Of a stretch of DNA of 64,000 nt, positions 11,578 to 20,496 are shown one piece after another. Position numbers and translations under genes: made by a program. The notes under the pieces are model-generated. The model was given only the letters and a program-made list of their open reading frames with translations, was not told the origin of the DNA and made no database searches. Numbering within the stretch: the first letter of the stretch is position 1; each line of letters starts with the position of its first letter. Source of the stretch: Symsagittifera roscoffensis. Lineage: Eukaryota > Xenacoelomorpha > Acoela > Convolutidae. The stretch lies in NCBI RefSeq assembly GCF_963678635.1, contig NC_087069.1:21302660-21366659 (forward strand). The letters are read 5' to 3'.

Positions 11578-12640
11578 TGCTTCTTGAAAAAAGTAAATAA
11601 ACAGGCACTTTTTTACAGACTGATGATTGCATTTTTTACACAAATCAAGCGCAAGATTTTAATGCGTTTCCAATTAAGTGGGACATTCGACCAGAATGGA
11701 CCAAAATGCAGATTCAACAGATTCGAAATTTTAGCAGCTAACCTTCCGAATTGACGGTTTTAAGAGATTAACAACGCTATTGGGACGATTGGTCAAACGG
11801 TGAAGGCTAAAATATTCTGGTATTTTGAAATTTTAAAAATTCGAAGTATGACGTCATATTTCTGAGAAACGTCAGACACGGCCATTTTGGCAGAAAACCG
11901 AAATAAAACACAACATTAGTTGCGATAGCGATAACAACGAGAATTGTGATTGAAAAACAACAACAGATAGCAGAAGTAGCAGAGACCATTCCGAGTTGCA
12001 ACTATTGTGTCGCAACAATAGTTGCAAGGCCGTTGCGTACAACGGTGAAGGGTGGAAGACAGCCTTCCGGAAGGAAGATAAGGATCTTATTTCCCCGGAT
12101 TCAAGAATCCGGAGGGGTCTCGGGACTGGAACTTTTATCATCTTATATAAGCTTTTAGCTTCCCTATTATGTCCTGAATTGAATTTAATTAACATCTGAA
12201 TTCATTCTGCTAAGATGAGAAGCTAGGAGTTGGGGGAAGGGGTTGATCCATCTTCGATGGAGATGATGATTTTTATCTACTGAACAAAAACAATAATAAT
12301 TCAATAAATAGTAGTAGCCCTGATTTTAGGAGTGATCTCGTGGTCTGGGAATACTGAGACCCAGCCATGAGCTCACTATTTCTGCATGTAATCTAGTTAA
12401 TTTGAGTGCTTTGACCGAAGCCGAAAGCAGTAACGTTTTTGTCGACCTGATGTTAGAAAGACCACCGAAAGTACTGGCTTGGTAGAGACGGTGAAAAGCA
12501 TGTAGAGCTCTGTTTAGACGTTGGCCAGTCGTCTTAGAACCTAGCTTTATTTTCCGTCGATATGTATCTTCCGGGCGAATGTTACAAAGACATTGCCTAG
12601 AAAAAGGACTTAAAAATCTACACACCATATATTGCTTTCG
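11578..12640. repeat. Repeat A, copy 1 (full)
   Basis: Its two outer parts, 11578-11757 and 12060-12640, are nearly identical to the contiguous block 13044-13800. The 300 bp at 11758-12059 is missing from copy 2. A cluster of palindromes lies at 12063-12112. An antisense open frame at 12628-12326 is described separately. Confidence 0.9.
12326..12628 (-). pseudogene. Possible non-LTR retrotransposon RT C-terminal fragment
   Basis: A 100-codon minus-strand frame contains RLNRALHAFHRL, then a stretch ending SASVKALKLTRL. This resembles the thumb region after the RT domain in LINE proteins (R..RA..AF..L.., then TK..L..A.V...L). There is no catalytic motif and no full ORF. The same sequence recurs, mutated, at about 13790-13485. 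The resemblance is from memory and weak. Confidence 0.3.
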
Positions 12641-12644
12641 ATTA

Positions 12645-13041
12645 AAATATTTTTATAAAAATCTTTATGCTTCGGTTGATACACAAGGTTAAAATCATTC
12701 AATATTTTCGTAACAAGCAAACTTGGAGTTTTATAGAACGATTTATAACAATTGACATTTTTGTATGAATGTGAGAACCCATTTTGAGATTTGAGAACCC
12801 ATTATGAATGTGAGGACCCATTTTGAGATTTAAACTTTTCTATCGACTACAAATTTTAAACACAGAGTGGAGGCAGAGCTACAATATGCGGAAACAAAAG
12901 CCAATTCGATTTTTTTGAAATATCGAGAAAAGCTGGATTTACGTTAAAATGCGCACAAAAATTTAAAGACAAATTTGCATCGAAACCAAAGTAACTAGGC
13001 AAAAACAAAGCGTACAACTATTGAGCAGACCCCCTTCAGCC
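12645..13041. repeat. Repeat B, copy 2
   Basis: A second copy of 8189-8585, inserted exactly between the two copies of repeat A. It differs from copy 1 by only a few substitutions (for example ACAAATTTTAAAC versus ACAAACTCTAAAC). Confidence 0.9.
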
Positions 13042-13043
13042 CC

Positions 13044-13800
13044 TTCTTGAAAAAAGTAAATAAACAGGCACTTTTTTACAGACTGATGATTGCATTTTTT
13101 ACACAAATCAAGCGCAAGATTTTAATGCGTTTCCAATTAAGTGTGACATTCGACCAGAATGGACCAAAATGCAGATTCAACAGATTCGAAATTTTAGCAG
13201 CTAACCTTCCGAATTGACAGCCTTCCGGAAGGAAGATAAGGATCTTATTTCCCCGGATTCAAGAATCCGGAGGGGTCTCGGTACTGGAACTTTTATCATC
13301 TTATATAAACTTTTAGCTTCCCTATTATGTCCTGAATTGAATTTAATTAAAATCTGAATTCATTCTGCTAAGATGAGAAGCTAGGAGTTGGGGGAAGGGG
13401 TTGATCCATCTTCGATGGAGATGATGATTTTTATCTACTGAACAAAAACAATAATAATTCAATAAATAGTAGTAGCCCTGATTTTAGGAGTGATCTCGTG
13501 GTCTGGGGATACTGAGACCCAGCCATGAGCTCACTATTTCTGCATGTAATCTAGTTAATTTGAGTGTTTTGACCGAAGCCGAAAGCAGTAACGTTTTTGT
13601 CGACCCGATGTTAGAAAGACCACCGAAAGTACTGGCTTGGTAGAGACGGTGAAAAGCATGTAGAGCTCTGTTTAGACGTTAGCCAGTCGTCTTAGAACCT
13701 AGCTTTATTTTCCGTCGATATGTATCTTCCGGGCAAATGTTACAAAGACATTGCCTAGAAATAGGACTTAGAAATCTACACACCATGGATTGCTTTCGAT
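13044..13800. repeat. Repeat A, copy 2 (internal 300 bp absent)
   Basis: Starts with CTTCTTGAAAAAAGTAAATA and ends CACACCATGGATTGC. At 13219/13220 the sequence jumps from the GAATTGACGG equivalent directly to AGCCTTCCGGAAGG. The palindrome cluster is retained at about 13222-13272. Confidence 0.9.
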
Positions 13801-15092
13801 TTGCTAGTAACTTGAGAGTAGACATTAAACTTTGAAGCCTATTCGTTGTAGCTTTAAGTAGACAGTGTAGCCGGTAAAATTAAATGGATAATACTTGGAG
13901 GACACTGGATTGAATTAAGTTGAGGCTTTTGATTGCATCGCATTTGAGTTGACCTGGCCTCACCGATTTGCCATGAAAGAAGTTAGCAATGTAAAATGTT
14001 TCATTCAAGGTCAGAAGATTAAATAGCCTTCAGAAGGATGCATCACTCATTTGGAGGCCAAAACAACACATACACAATCTAATTCAATCTTTTGAACTCT
14101 ACGTTTCATCTAATTGATTATAGTAGCGGCACTATGTCTACTTGAAGCGACAACAAATTGGCTCCAAAATGAAAATCCCACTCTTAACAAACAAGCCATG
14201 CGAGCAATCCACGATCTGTAGATTTTTAAAGCCTAAGTCTAGACATTGTCAAAAATGGATATGCATTACAACCGTGCGCTCTACTTGATTGAAAAGAAAA
14301 CAAACAGCAAAAAAAAACACTGCCGCAATTTAAAAAAAAACAGCAAATTAAGCAAAAAAAATTGGTCAATAAAAAACTAAAGCACAATAGGAACAAATGA
14401 GTATGCTCCCATAAAATTTGAAAAAAAAAATGACGATAGCCACGAACATTTTATACTAATTTAAGAAGTTAGTTGCATTTAAAGAAACAAAGAACTATTG
14501 AGTGATCTGATTTGTGCCTCACAGAAACAGCATGTAAGTAGTTGTGGTCATACGTTAGGTTATGATTAGCAAATGACGTACTAATATCCAAGGCACCTGA
14601 AAACTGAATTTGTTATCGCCAAATGAACTCCAAATTTGATACCCATTGGGCGCTAAACAAAATTGAACCCCACAATTTGAATGTCTAATTTGAAGACACA
14701 GTTTGCGTGGAGCCACAGATCAAAAAATTTTTACCAACAAGCGTATCGTTTATCTTTTAAATTTTGAATGAGTGATTTAGAAAAAAAGCTTTTTGAAGCT
14801 ATCGTTTATCAGATACAAATTTAAGAATTCATAAATCTAGAAGTTATAAATGTTTCGGAGTTGTCAGTATGTCGTTGGAAATCTTTGTAGCAACGTGGAC
14901 CGAATAACTTTAACAATTCCCTGCAATGATTCCTAGTCAAGAACAACCATCCACATGTGAACTTAATATGCGGGTTTTGACCTAGTAACAATATTCTTCT
15001 TTTACAGTAAGGAAAAATCGTTGGAGATATCAGTTGAAGCTTGTGCATAAAGATCAAAACACTAACTTAATCCAACTTAATTTTAAACAAAC
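13801..15092. other. Intronic DNA, no gene recognised
   Basis: AT-rich sequence downstream of HAD exon 2 on the minus strand. A 78-codon minus frame near 15057-14821 has no family signature and was rejected as an exon. Small dispersed motifs only. Confidence 0.5.
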
Positions 15093-15255
15093 CTAGCATT
15101 GATCCCGGTACGAATTTGTCCTGTTTGGTGTCGAATCCCATCAAATCATGAATTGCATCACCACACACCTTGCGACCGGTAGATGTCTCAAAATTCTCCA
15201 CCAGTTGCCACAGCCACGGAGACCACATGGAGTGGAAGTCAACTAAGGTGCCATC
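15093..15255 (-). CDS. HAD-superfamily hydrolase, coding exon 2 (motif I)
   Basis: A 163 bp exon with an acceptor (CTCTGTTTAG) directly before GATGGCACC and a GTTTGT donor. It starts in phase 0 and ends in phase 1. Joined to exon 1 it restores the HAD nucleophile motif: exon 1 ends VIFDK and exon 2 begins DGTLVDFHSMWSPW, giving FDKDGT with the DxD pair split by the intron. The rest (STGRKVCGDAIHDLMGFD) matches the cap-side region of the metazoan HAD-hydrolase family with FDKDGTL..FH.MW.PW. Known for the family: a Mg-dependent Asp-nucleophile phosphatase fold. The substrate is unknown. Confidence 0.82.
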
Positions 15256-15336
15256 CTAAACAGAGGACAGAGGTTCGAGTCCCACTCATGATTATTAGAG
15301 AAAACTAGGACATTTTCTTGTGAAGACTACCAAACA

Positions 15337-15364
15337 CCCCCCCCCCCCTCCCTACGGGAGGGGA
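15337..15364. repeat. C12 tract and GC-rich hairpin
   Basis: A run of 12 C (15337-15348) leads into CCCCTCCC-TAC-GGGAGGGG, an 8 bp perfect stem with a three-base loop. This is unusual in such AT-rich DNA. Confidence 0.85.
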
Positions 15365-15464
15365 AAGGAACTATGGCGTACCTCAAAGAAAACAGGTCAA
15401 GCGTGGTATCATCTTAGAGCTCTATTGGTCGTGATTCAGGAATCCCTCTTTTTTCTTTTTAAAT

Positions 15465-15530
15465 TCCACCCGTGCCGGGTTTCGACCCCCTGCCGACCCA
15501 AGAGATCCCCCTATGTACTATTTTGAGATA
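15465..15530 (-). repeat. tRNA-like SINE remnant
   Basis: The minus strand shows GGGTCGAAACCCGGCACGGG, a perfect B-box form with a T-stem, preceded by GGGATCTCTTGGGTCGGCAG. The plus-strand text just upstream (CAAGCGTGGTA..TTGGTCGTGATTCAG) is shared with 58940-58985, indicating a dispersed family. Confidence 0.5.
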
Positions 15531-16270
15531 TCCATTTTGTCTGACCCTAAAATGTTTCTACAGGCGCCAATATATCTTAATTTTTTGGTCCAGTTTTTCA
15601 CAAAGTGCCTAAAAACGCCTTTTGTGACCTGTTTTTTCAAAAATCTGCCTGCGGCGCAGAAATTTTTGTCAAAATAAGTCTTTATAGGGATTTAGCAGAG
15701 CTCAGAAAAACAATTTGGTCGACCAAAAATACTTTTTTTTGGAAAATCCGCCTCACCTTGAGAAAATCCTAGACCATCCCCTGCTTACAATTTTAACAGA
15801 GTATAAGCAAATTTTAACCCTTACACAAAGATTTTTGTACCTAATTCAATCGCCTTTCCAAGAAAAAATATGTATAGGAAAGATTGGAAAACAAAATTTT
15901 GATTTTTATTCTCTATTTTTGATTTTTCCCTAAATCCGTAGTAGGATCATTCTGTGCTACTTGAAAAGGGACCAGCAATCCTTCTTTACATAAGAAAACA
16001 AGTAAGGTTTTAGAAAAATTCGAAAACTTTAATAGCTTTCATTTCATGCAATTGGAAAGCATATTAACGATAACTTTGAAAATTTAACATGAACAGAAAA
16101 AATTACGCAGAGGCAAATCTAAAGCAGGAGCATATAAAACGGGCTGTGAACTGGTGTTCCGAGAGTTCTACATTGGCAATAGAAAAAATCAAGAAGATCA
16201 AATTAGTTTCATTAAAATAAAAGAGAATGTTCCTCTAACAGCCTACTTAGAACTATCTATCGTCACTTAC

Positions 16271-16480
16271 TTTATCAAATATGACCAATTCAGGAGGGTT
16301 GTTCAATCTGTTCACGTGTCTGTCAACAGTAAAGAGACTTCCTGCATGTACCTTCTGCAACACTCGTGACGTCGTCAGACTCCTGGTGCTACTTTGAGAA
16401 GACTCCACTATTCTTCTCAATCCATTGCCATCAAAGTGGGATTTACCCACACGGGATAACACACCGGCACAAGATCTCAT
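16271..16480 (-). CDS. HAD-superfamily hydrolase, coding exon 1, mitochondrial presequence
   Basis: Seventy codons from ATG at 16480, with an in-frame TGA four codons upstream supporting this start, to a GTAAGT donor. The first 45 or so residues are rich in Arg, Ser and Leu with few acidic residues (for example SSTRSLTTSRVL), a typical mitochondrial targeting peptide. The exon ends PPELVIFDK, the beta-strand and first half of the HAD motif I, completed by exon 2. A GC-rich hairpin lies 21-42 nt upstream of the ATG. The gene appears to be a mitochondrial HAD phosphatase of unknown substrate. It is incomplete here because later motifs (Lys and GDxxxD) are not seen. Confidence 0.8.
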
Positions 16481-16500
16481 TCTACTTGATCAGAGCGTTC

Positions 16501-16522
16501 CCCCTCACAAGGGACTGAGGGG
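16501..16522 (-). promoter_or_regulatory. 5' UTR hairpin upstream of the HAD start codon
   Basis: CCCCTCA and TGAGGGG form a perfect 7 bp stem with an eight-base loop, ending 21 nt before the ATG. If transcribed it could affect initiation. Role inferred. Confidence 0.5.
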
Positions 16523-16706
16523 ATAGAGTTAGAAAAAAAGAAAGTTTAGAAAATCAAGGAAGACGTTTCGGGTTAATACATGCTGATTGGTTCTGTTAAT
16601 AGCTCACTTTCATGACGAACTGAAAAAAAAAATTTCATCATAAACTGAGAGAAATATGAGTACAGATAAAAAAAAGAATGAGCAGACACACTCGAGTATC
16701 TTGTGA
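16523..16706. other. Upstream region of the HAD gene
   Basis: Putative promoter-side DNA. No TATA or initiator could be assigned with confidence. Confidence 0.4.
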
Positions 16707-16912
16707 TGATTCTGGAACATGATTCTGGAACAAATGATTCTGGAACATTTATTTCAAGGATTAAACATCCCAATTCAAGCAAATATGATTCATAATAATT
16801 CAACTGCATAAAATTCGTAACAATTCAAGAGTAAAAGATTCATCACAATTCAGGGGTGTAATATTCATCACAATTCAAATGTATACAATTCATCACAATT
16901 CAAGTTATTAAA
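16707..16912. repeat. Minisatellites: 12 bp x3 and 25 bp x5
   Basis: GATTCTGGAACA occurs three times at about 16707-16750. From 16788 to 16912 five exact-length 25 bp units begin ATTCATCACAATTCA with variable 3' parts. Confidence 0.9.
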
Positions 16913-17878
16913 CAACAACAAAATGTTTTTCGTTATGAGTTTCAAAGCGGCAAACTTCATATCCATTCATTCCAGATTTTTTATTGAAATTTGCAACACT
17001 CTAATGAAGGAAAAACAGCAGAAAGCTTCAATGTGATTCCTTCATGGGACTTTGAAATACTTGTAGCGAACGCATCGATTTAATTGGAGGAAACTTTCGA
17101 AGGGGTAGACCAAGTTACAGTAATATACTTCTCACAAAAAAACTAATAAAACTGATACAAGTAAAAACAGCTGGACAGGAAAATTCAGCCCAAAGAAAAA
17201 ACGAACACAATGTCGTATCTAAACTATGTCCCTATTGACCGAACTTCGATCGGACCAGGCCAATCTTTCTCCAATTTTCCCATTTATATCGCTTGCTACA
17301 TTTTGTTGAATCAAACTATAACTGGTTTACCTGAATTGATTGAGAATTTACGATGGTTATGAACTGAGCTGACAACACCAAAAAGGGCGGCATCGATGCG
17401 GGATGCAGTCAGGTGGGATCAAACCTCATTGTATTTGCATGACAAAAAATTAATTTCTATTAAAGCCTGACGAAGCAATCTCTGAACAATCAGCTCTCCG
17501 AATCAAAAACAAAGTAGGAACATAAAACCAGCAAGGGGTCCCAATTAAGCAACCACAGCTTGAACGTTTTCTGCTATTCAGTTCAATTCAGCTAGGTGTT
17601 CAATTTTCGCAAGAATTTTTGAAACCTCAAGAAACTCCCCTCAAATCATAAACTGAACAAAAACTCATCACCACTTATAGCTTCTTTTCCAAATGAAAAA
17701 AGCACCCTAATCTAACTTGCCTATCTTTAATCTATTTTCATTATCGATAGCACGCGTGCACTAATTCAACCAACATGCAGAAATGAATCAATCTCCTTGA
17801 TAGTGTTGCAACAAATGTTCGAATTTTTTTAGCAGTAATTTTTTTTCCATAAAAAACTGGAAGCTGCGCAAAAAAAAC
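16913..17878. other. Intergenic DNA, nothing recognised
   Basis: AT-rich, with a few short palindromes (for example GAACTTCGATC context near 17240 and ATAGCACGCGTGC near 17750). No exon or repeat family could be supported. Confidence 0.5.
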
Positions 17879-18251
17879 AAGACTGCTCGTATCAGGGCGA
17901 AGCCCTGAATGTTCCGACTGCCTTTTAAGGCTTATGGAGCAGTAATAACATTATAAAATTAAATGTAAAAAAAAAAAATGAAAAATTTTTTTTCAAAAAT
18001 TTGAAATTTTTTATGAAGCTCATCCCCCCACACGCCATATAAAGTACAAAAGGATAGATTTCGCTACTTGTAACAAATCAATTAGGGCAAATAAGCTTCG
18101 TTAAACCAATTTGGAACGATTTCTAAGACGGATTAACTCTCCGCTTACGCGTTAATAGCGCGAAATATATCGCACGTTAATTGTCCTAAATTGGCCAAAA
18201 TGGCTATCTTTAAACCCCCATAACTTAACGAAAAATGATCACAGGTGAAAT
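17879..18251. repeat. Dispersed repeat R, left part (interrupted)
   Basis: Matches 63389-63760. Begins GACTGCTCGTATCAGGGC; the head can fold as CTGCTC/GAGCAG enclosing CAGGGC-GAA-GCCCTG and GCCTT..AAGGC. It is interrupted at 18252 by the Mutator-like element and resumes at 19632. Confidence 0.88.
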
Positions 18252-18481
18252 GGTGCATATACAAAACAGTCCCATACAAAACAGTCCCATACAAAAGAGT
18301 CCGAAACATCAAAAAAAGGTTCTAAAAAACAGTCCCATACAAAACAGTCCAAAACCAATTGAATTTCTTGACCTTGATCTTTTGGCGCCGACAGAATTGA
18401 TCTACGCTTTGAAAAATCAAACAGGGGCAATTAAAGATCAAAGAGCCAAAGTTGGAACAATAATTCGGATGAAAATCAAAG

Positions 18482-18552
18482 GACTCGTGGTATAGTGGTT
18501 AGAGCGTTAATCTCAGACTCTAGAGATCAAAGGATCGAATCTCCGGCGGCAC
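18482..18552 (+). repeat. tRNA-like sequence inside the MULE
   Basis: A-box TGGTATAGTGGTTAGAG and B-box GGATCGAATCTCC at tRNA spacing. The acceptor ends (GACTCGTG / CGGCGGCAC) do not pair well, so it is read as a tRNA pseudogene or SINE head captured by the element. Confidence 0.6.
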
Positions 18553-18853
18553 AAAAAATTTTCTAATTTTCCGAAAAAAGTTGATATTCGGGTAAATATG
18601 ATAACGGGTATATCTAGGGTACAACAAAGGGTTCAACCTTAGAGGGTTGGGCGGAGGGAAAAGAAAAATCAACACCTTGTATGTAATCATTATTTTGCCG
18701 GTTTCAAATCGACTCTAGCTCAATTTTGAAAAATCAAGGAAATTAATAAACTTGGAAAAATTTTATTGCTGGGCAATATGGAATCAATGTGAAAATTAAA
18801 TGAGAAAAGAAAAATCTGATTATAATTTAATATTATAACTACATCCTTTCAAA

Positions 18854-18875
18854 AACCCAACGATATCGTTGGGTT
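18854..18875. other. 22 bp perfect palindrome in the MULE
   Basis: Half-site AACCCAACGAT followed by its exact reverse complement. It lies about 60 bp downstream of the transposase stop codon (minus sense). It could be a dimer binding site or terminator-like hairpin. Confidence 0.85.
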
Positions 18876-18931
18876 GATATGACTTAATAATAGTGATCGA
18901 GTTTTTGGTATTTAGTTTTTTTTGGGTCTGG

Positions 18932-19096
18932 CTACTTTTTGTCCTGCGCACATTTTTTCCAACAGTATTTTTTTTGCTCGTCCTGGAACTTCTCGATCAG
19001 TTTTGGGAATGATGGATGCTTACTATTGACCAGTTTCACAAAATTGCTGTTCCAACCTTCTACAGCGTTGTTGGTGCGGGGAAGGTCGTTTTTTAC
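18932..19096 (-). pseudogene. MULE transposase C-terminal remnant
   Basis: About 55 codons read NDLPRTNNAVEGWN (motif at 19078-19049), then FVKLVNSKHPSFPKLIEKF and DEQKK, ending at TAG 18934-18932. RTNNxxEGWH/N is the hallmark found just after the catalytic domain in animal Mutator-like transposases, often with FLYWCH fingers. An in-frame TAA precedes it and the DDE region is not recognisable, so it is a dead fragment. Confidence 0.72.
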
Positions 19097-19639
19097 TCTT
19101 TAATGGCAACTCCATTGCTTCATATCAAATCTGGGCTTCTGTCGTCCTTGAGAAGTCAAAAATCAGTAACTCAGAATTTTTGTTTGTAAGTATGATTTCA
19201 ATCGATAGATAGTGAATTTCGTTTGTATTGAGTGTTGTCAAATGTTTGCAAATGAAACAGATTGAACAACCTGTTTCTTTTTGCTGGATTAAAAAAGAGT
19301 CCATTTTTTTAAATTGCGTTAACTTTAATGTTTCGAATATTATTGCTTTTATTGAGTGGCCGCTGCTGTTATCTAGGTTGTTCTAATTTCTCTACTATAC
19401 TACCTATTGTTATCCGGATTAGTTGGAATCAAAATGTGTTTAATATGAGATAAATTTACTTATCAGCTTCTAGAACAATTATCACTTCGATCAATGGGAC
19501 TGTTTTTTGGACTATTTTTCGGACTATTATGGGGACTGTTTTGTATTGGACTGTTTTTTTGTACTTTTCTATGTTTTTGCGGACTGTTTTGTATTGGACT
19601 GTTTTGTATGGGACTGTTTTGTACAGACACGGGTGAAAT

Positions 19640-19800
19640 ATCTTTTCACATTTGAGCTCAGGACAACAATAATTTCGAATGATATAAAAAATTCCGTCAA
19701 AATGGCTAGTTAAAAAGTCGAAATTTGTCTGAAGAAAAAAAAACCCACCCCGAGCACAAATATTCCGTTACGTAAACAAATCCCACGTGAAGATTTGAAT
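19640..19800. repeat. Dispersed repeat R, right part
   Basis: Continues R after the MULE: ATCTTTTCACATTTGAGCTC.. to CACAAATATTCCGTTAC, matching 63761-63890. Confidence 0.88.
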
Positions 19801-20322
19801 ATCAACATACTCCCCAGATAACAAGCCAACCAATTAAGAGCAGCATGCGTGAATTGCAATTATTCACACTCACATGACAATTTTGTTCTAGAATAAATCT
19901 ACATTCGAATGATGAAATTAGCATTCGAATGTCAATCTCGCGAATGAACGTTCGAACTATTGTTGCAACACTACTCCTTGATGAACTTTACTCAACAAAA
20001 GAATGCAAAACGATGCCACATTAAGAGAAATGGCGAATGATACGATCTTGGAAAAAAGGCCCGCAGTATCAAACACTGAGAGACCATCTGATTGGCCAAT
20101 GTCTCAAGAACTTCACGATTGATAGATCGAAAAATTATCATTTTAGCTGTAATTCATTTTATTTATTAGACTTTATGGACATGCTCGCCGCTTTCAACCC
20201 AAAAAAAAGCACTGTACAATTGATTAATTCAACATTATCATATTTTTTTTTCGATTTACTTTAAATTAATTTATAGTTATTTACATAAATTTAAGCATTT
20301 AGAAAATGAATGAACCCAAGAA
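19801..20322. other. Intergenic DNA 3' of B-box gene 1
   Basis: No gene. On the minus strand an AATAAA at 20167-20162 could serve as poly(A) signal for B-box gene 1. Confidence 0.45.
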
Positions 20323-20496
20323 TTAACCATTCAAATTCATGAAAATGAGAAACAACATAACAAAATATCCGTCGTTATCAATAGGTTTCATAAGAAGACT
20401 ACAATTTTCATCTTCATTAATTAAAGGTTTGTAAAAAGAATTATCTCGATAGAGACAAAACTCAGGAAGCTGCAAACTTATTCTTTTATGGGGTTC
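20323..20496 (-). pseudogene. Conserved C-terminal tail of B-box protein 1 beyond the stop
   Basis: Fifty-seven codons in the same frame after TAG, including LPEFCLYRDNSFYKPLINED and LLMKPIDNDGYF. They align with VPSFRLDGHSF..LKPIIDE..LFLIDRPLDG of the intact paralogs. Preservation of frame suggests a recent stop or readthrough. Confidence 0.75.

Larger units (their letters stand above)
6821..15092 (-). other. Intron 2 of the HAD gene, repeat-filled
   Basis: This 8.3 kb interval separates exons 2 and 3. It holds a G13 tract at 6891-6903, SINE-like dimers near 8800-9110, a strong hairpin at 9737-9776, tRNA-like remnants, the nested duplication 8189-13800 and AT-rich DNA. In 6904-8188 and 9780-11200 I recognise nothing beyond AT-rich sequence. 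Confidence 0.6.
15256..16270 (-). other. Intron 1 of the HAD gene
   Basis: A 1,015 bp intron with GTAAGT donor and TTTAG acceptor. It contains a T-arm-like GGTTCGAGTCCCACT at about 15270 (plus), a C12 tract with a snap-back hairpin at 15337-15364, and another B-box-like GGGTCGAAACCCG on the minus strand near 15485. This suggests one or two old SINE insertions in opposite orientation. Confidence 0.65.
18244..19639 (-). mobile_element. Mutator-like (MULE) DNA transposon, decayed, with 8 bp target duplication
   Basis: The element 18252-19631 (1,380 bp) is flanked by GGTGAAAT on both sides (18244-18251, 19632-19639). The same site is unoccupied at 63743-63760. The outer ends GGTGCATATACAAAACAGTC and the complement of the right end (CGTGTCTGTACAAAACAGTC) are imperfect terminal inverted repeats, extended by tandem copies of CATACAAAACAGTCC on the left (18256-18350) and its inverse on the right (19495-19625). 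A transposase remnant on the minus strand and the 8 bp duplication fit Mutator-like elements, which usually make 8-9 bp duplications. Confidence 0.78.

Noticed and set aside
14824-15057. Minus-strand frame downstream of HAD exon 2, possible micro-exons at 15039-15006 and 14920-14824
   Set aside because: Splice signals are weak and the text does not fit the HAD family. The exon at 6820-6735 fits phase and family far better.
17879-17945. Hammerhead ribozyme in the foldable head of repeat R
   Set aside because: The conserved CTGANGA and GAAA core boxes of a hammerhead are not present.
18482-18552. Functional tRNA gene
   Set aside because: The A and B boxes are good but acceptor ends do not pair and it lies inside a decayed transposon; called tRNA-like only.
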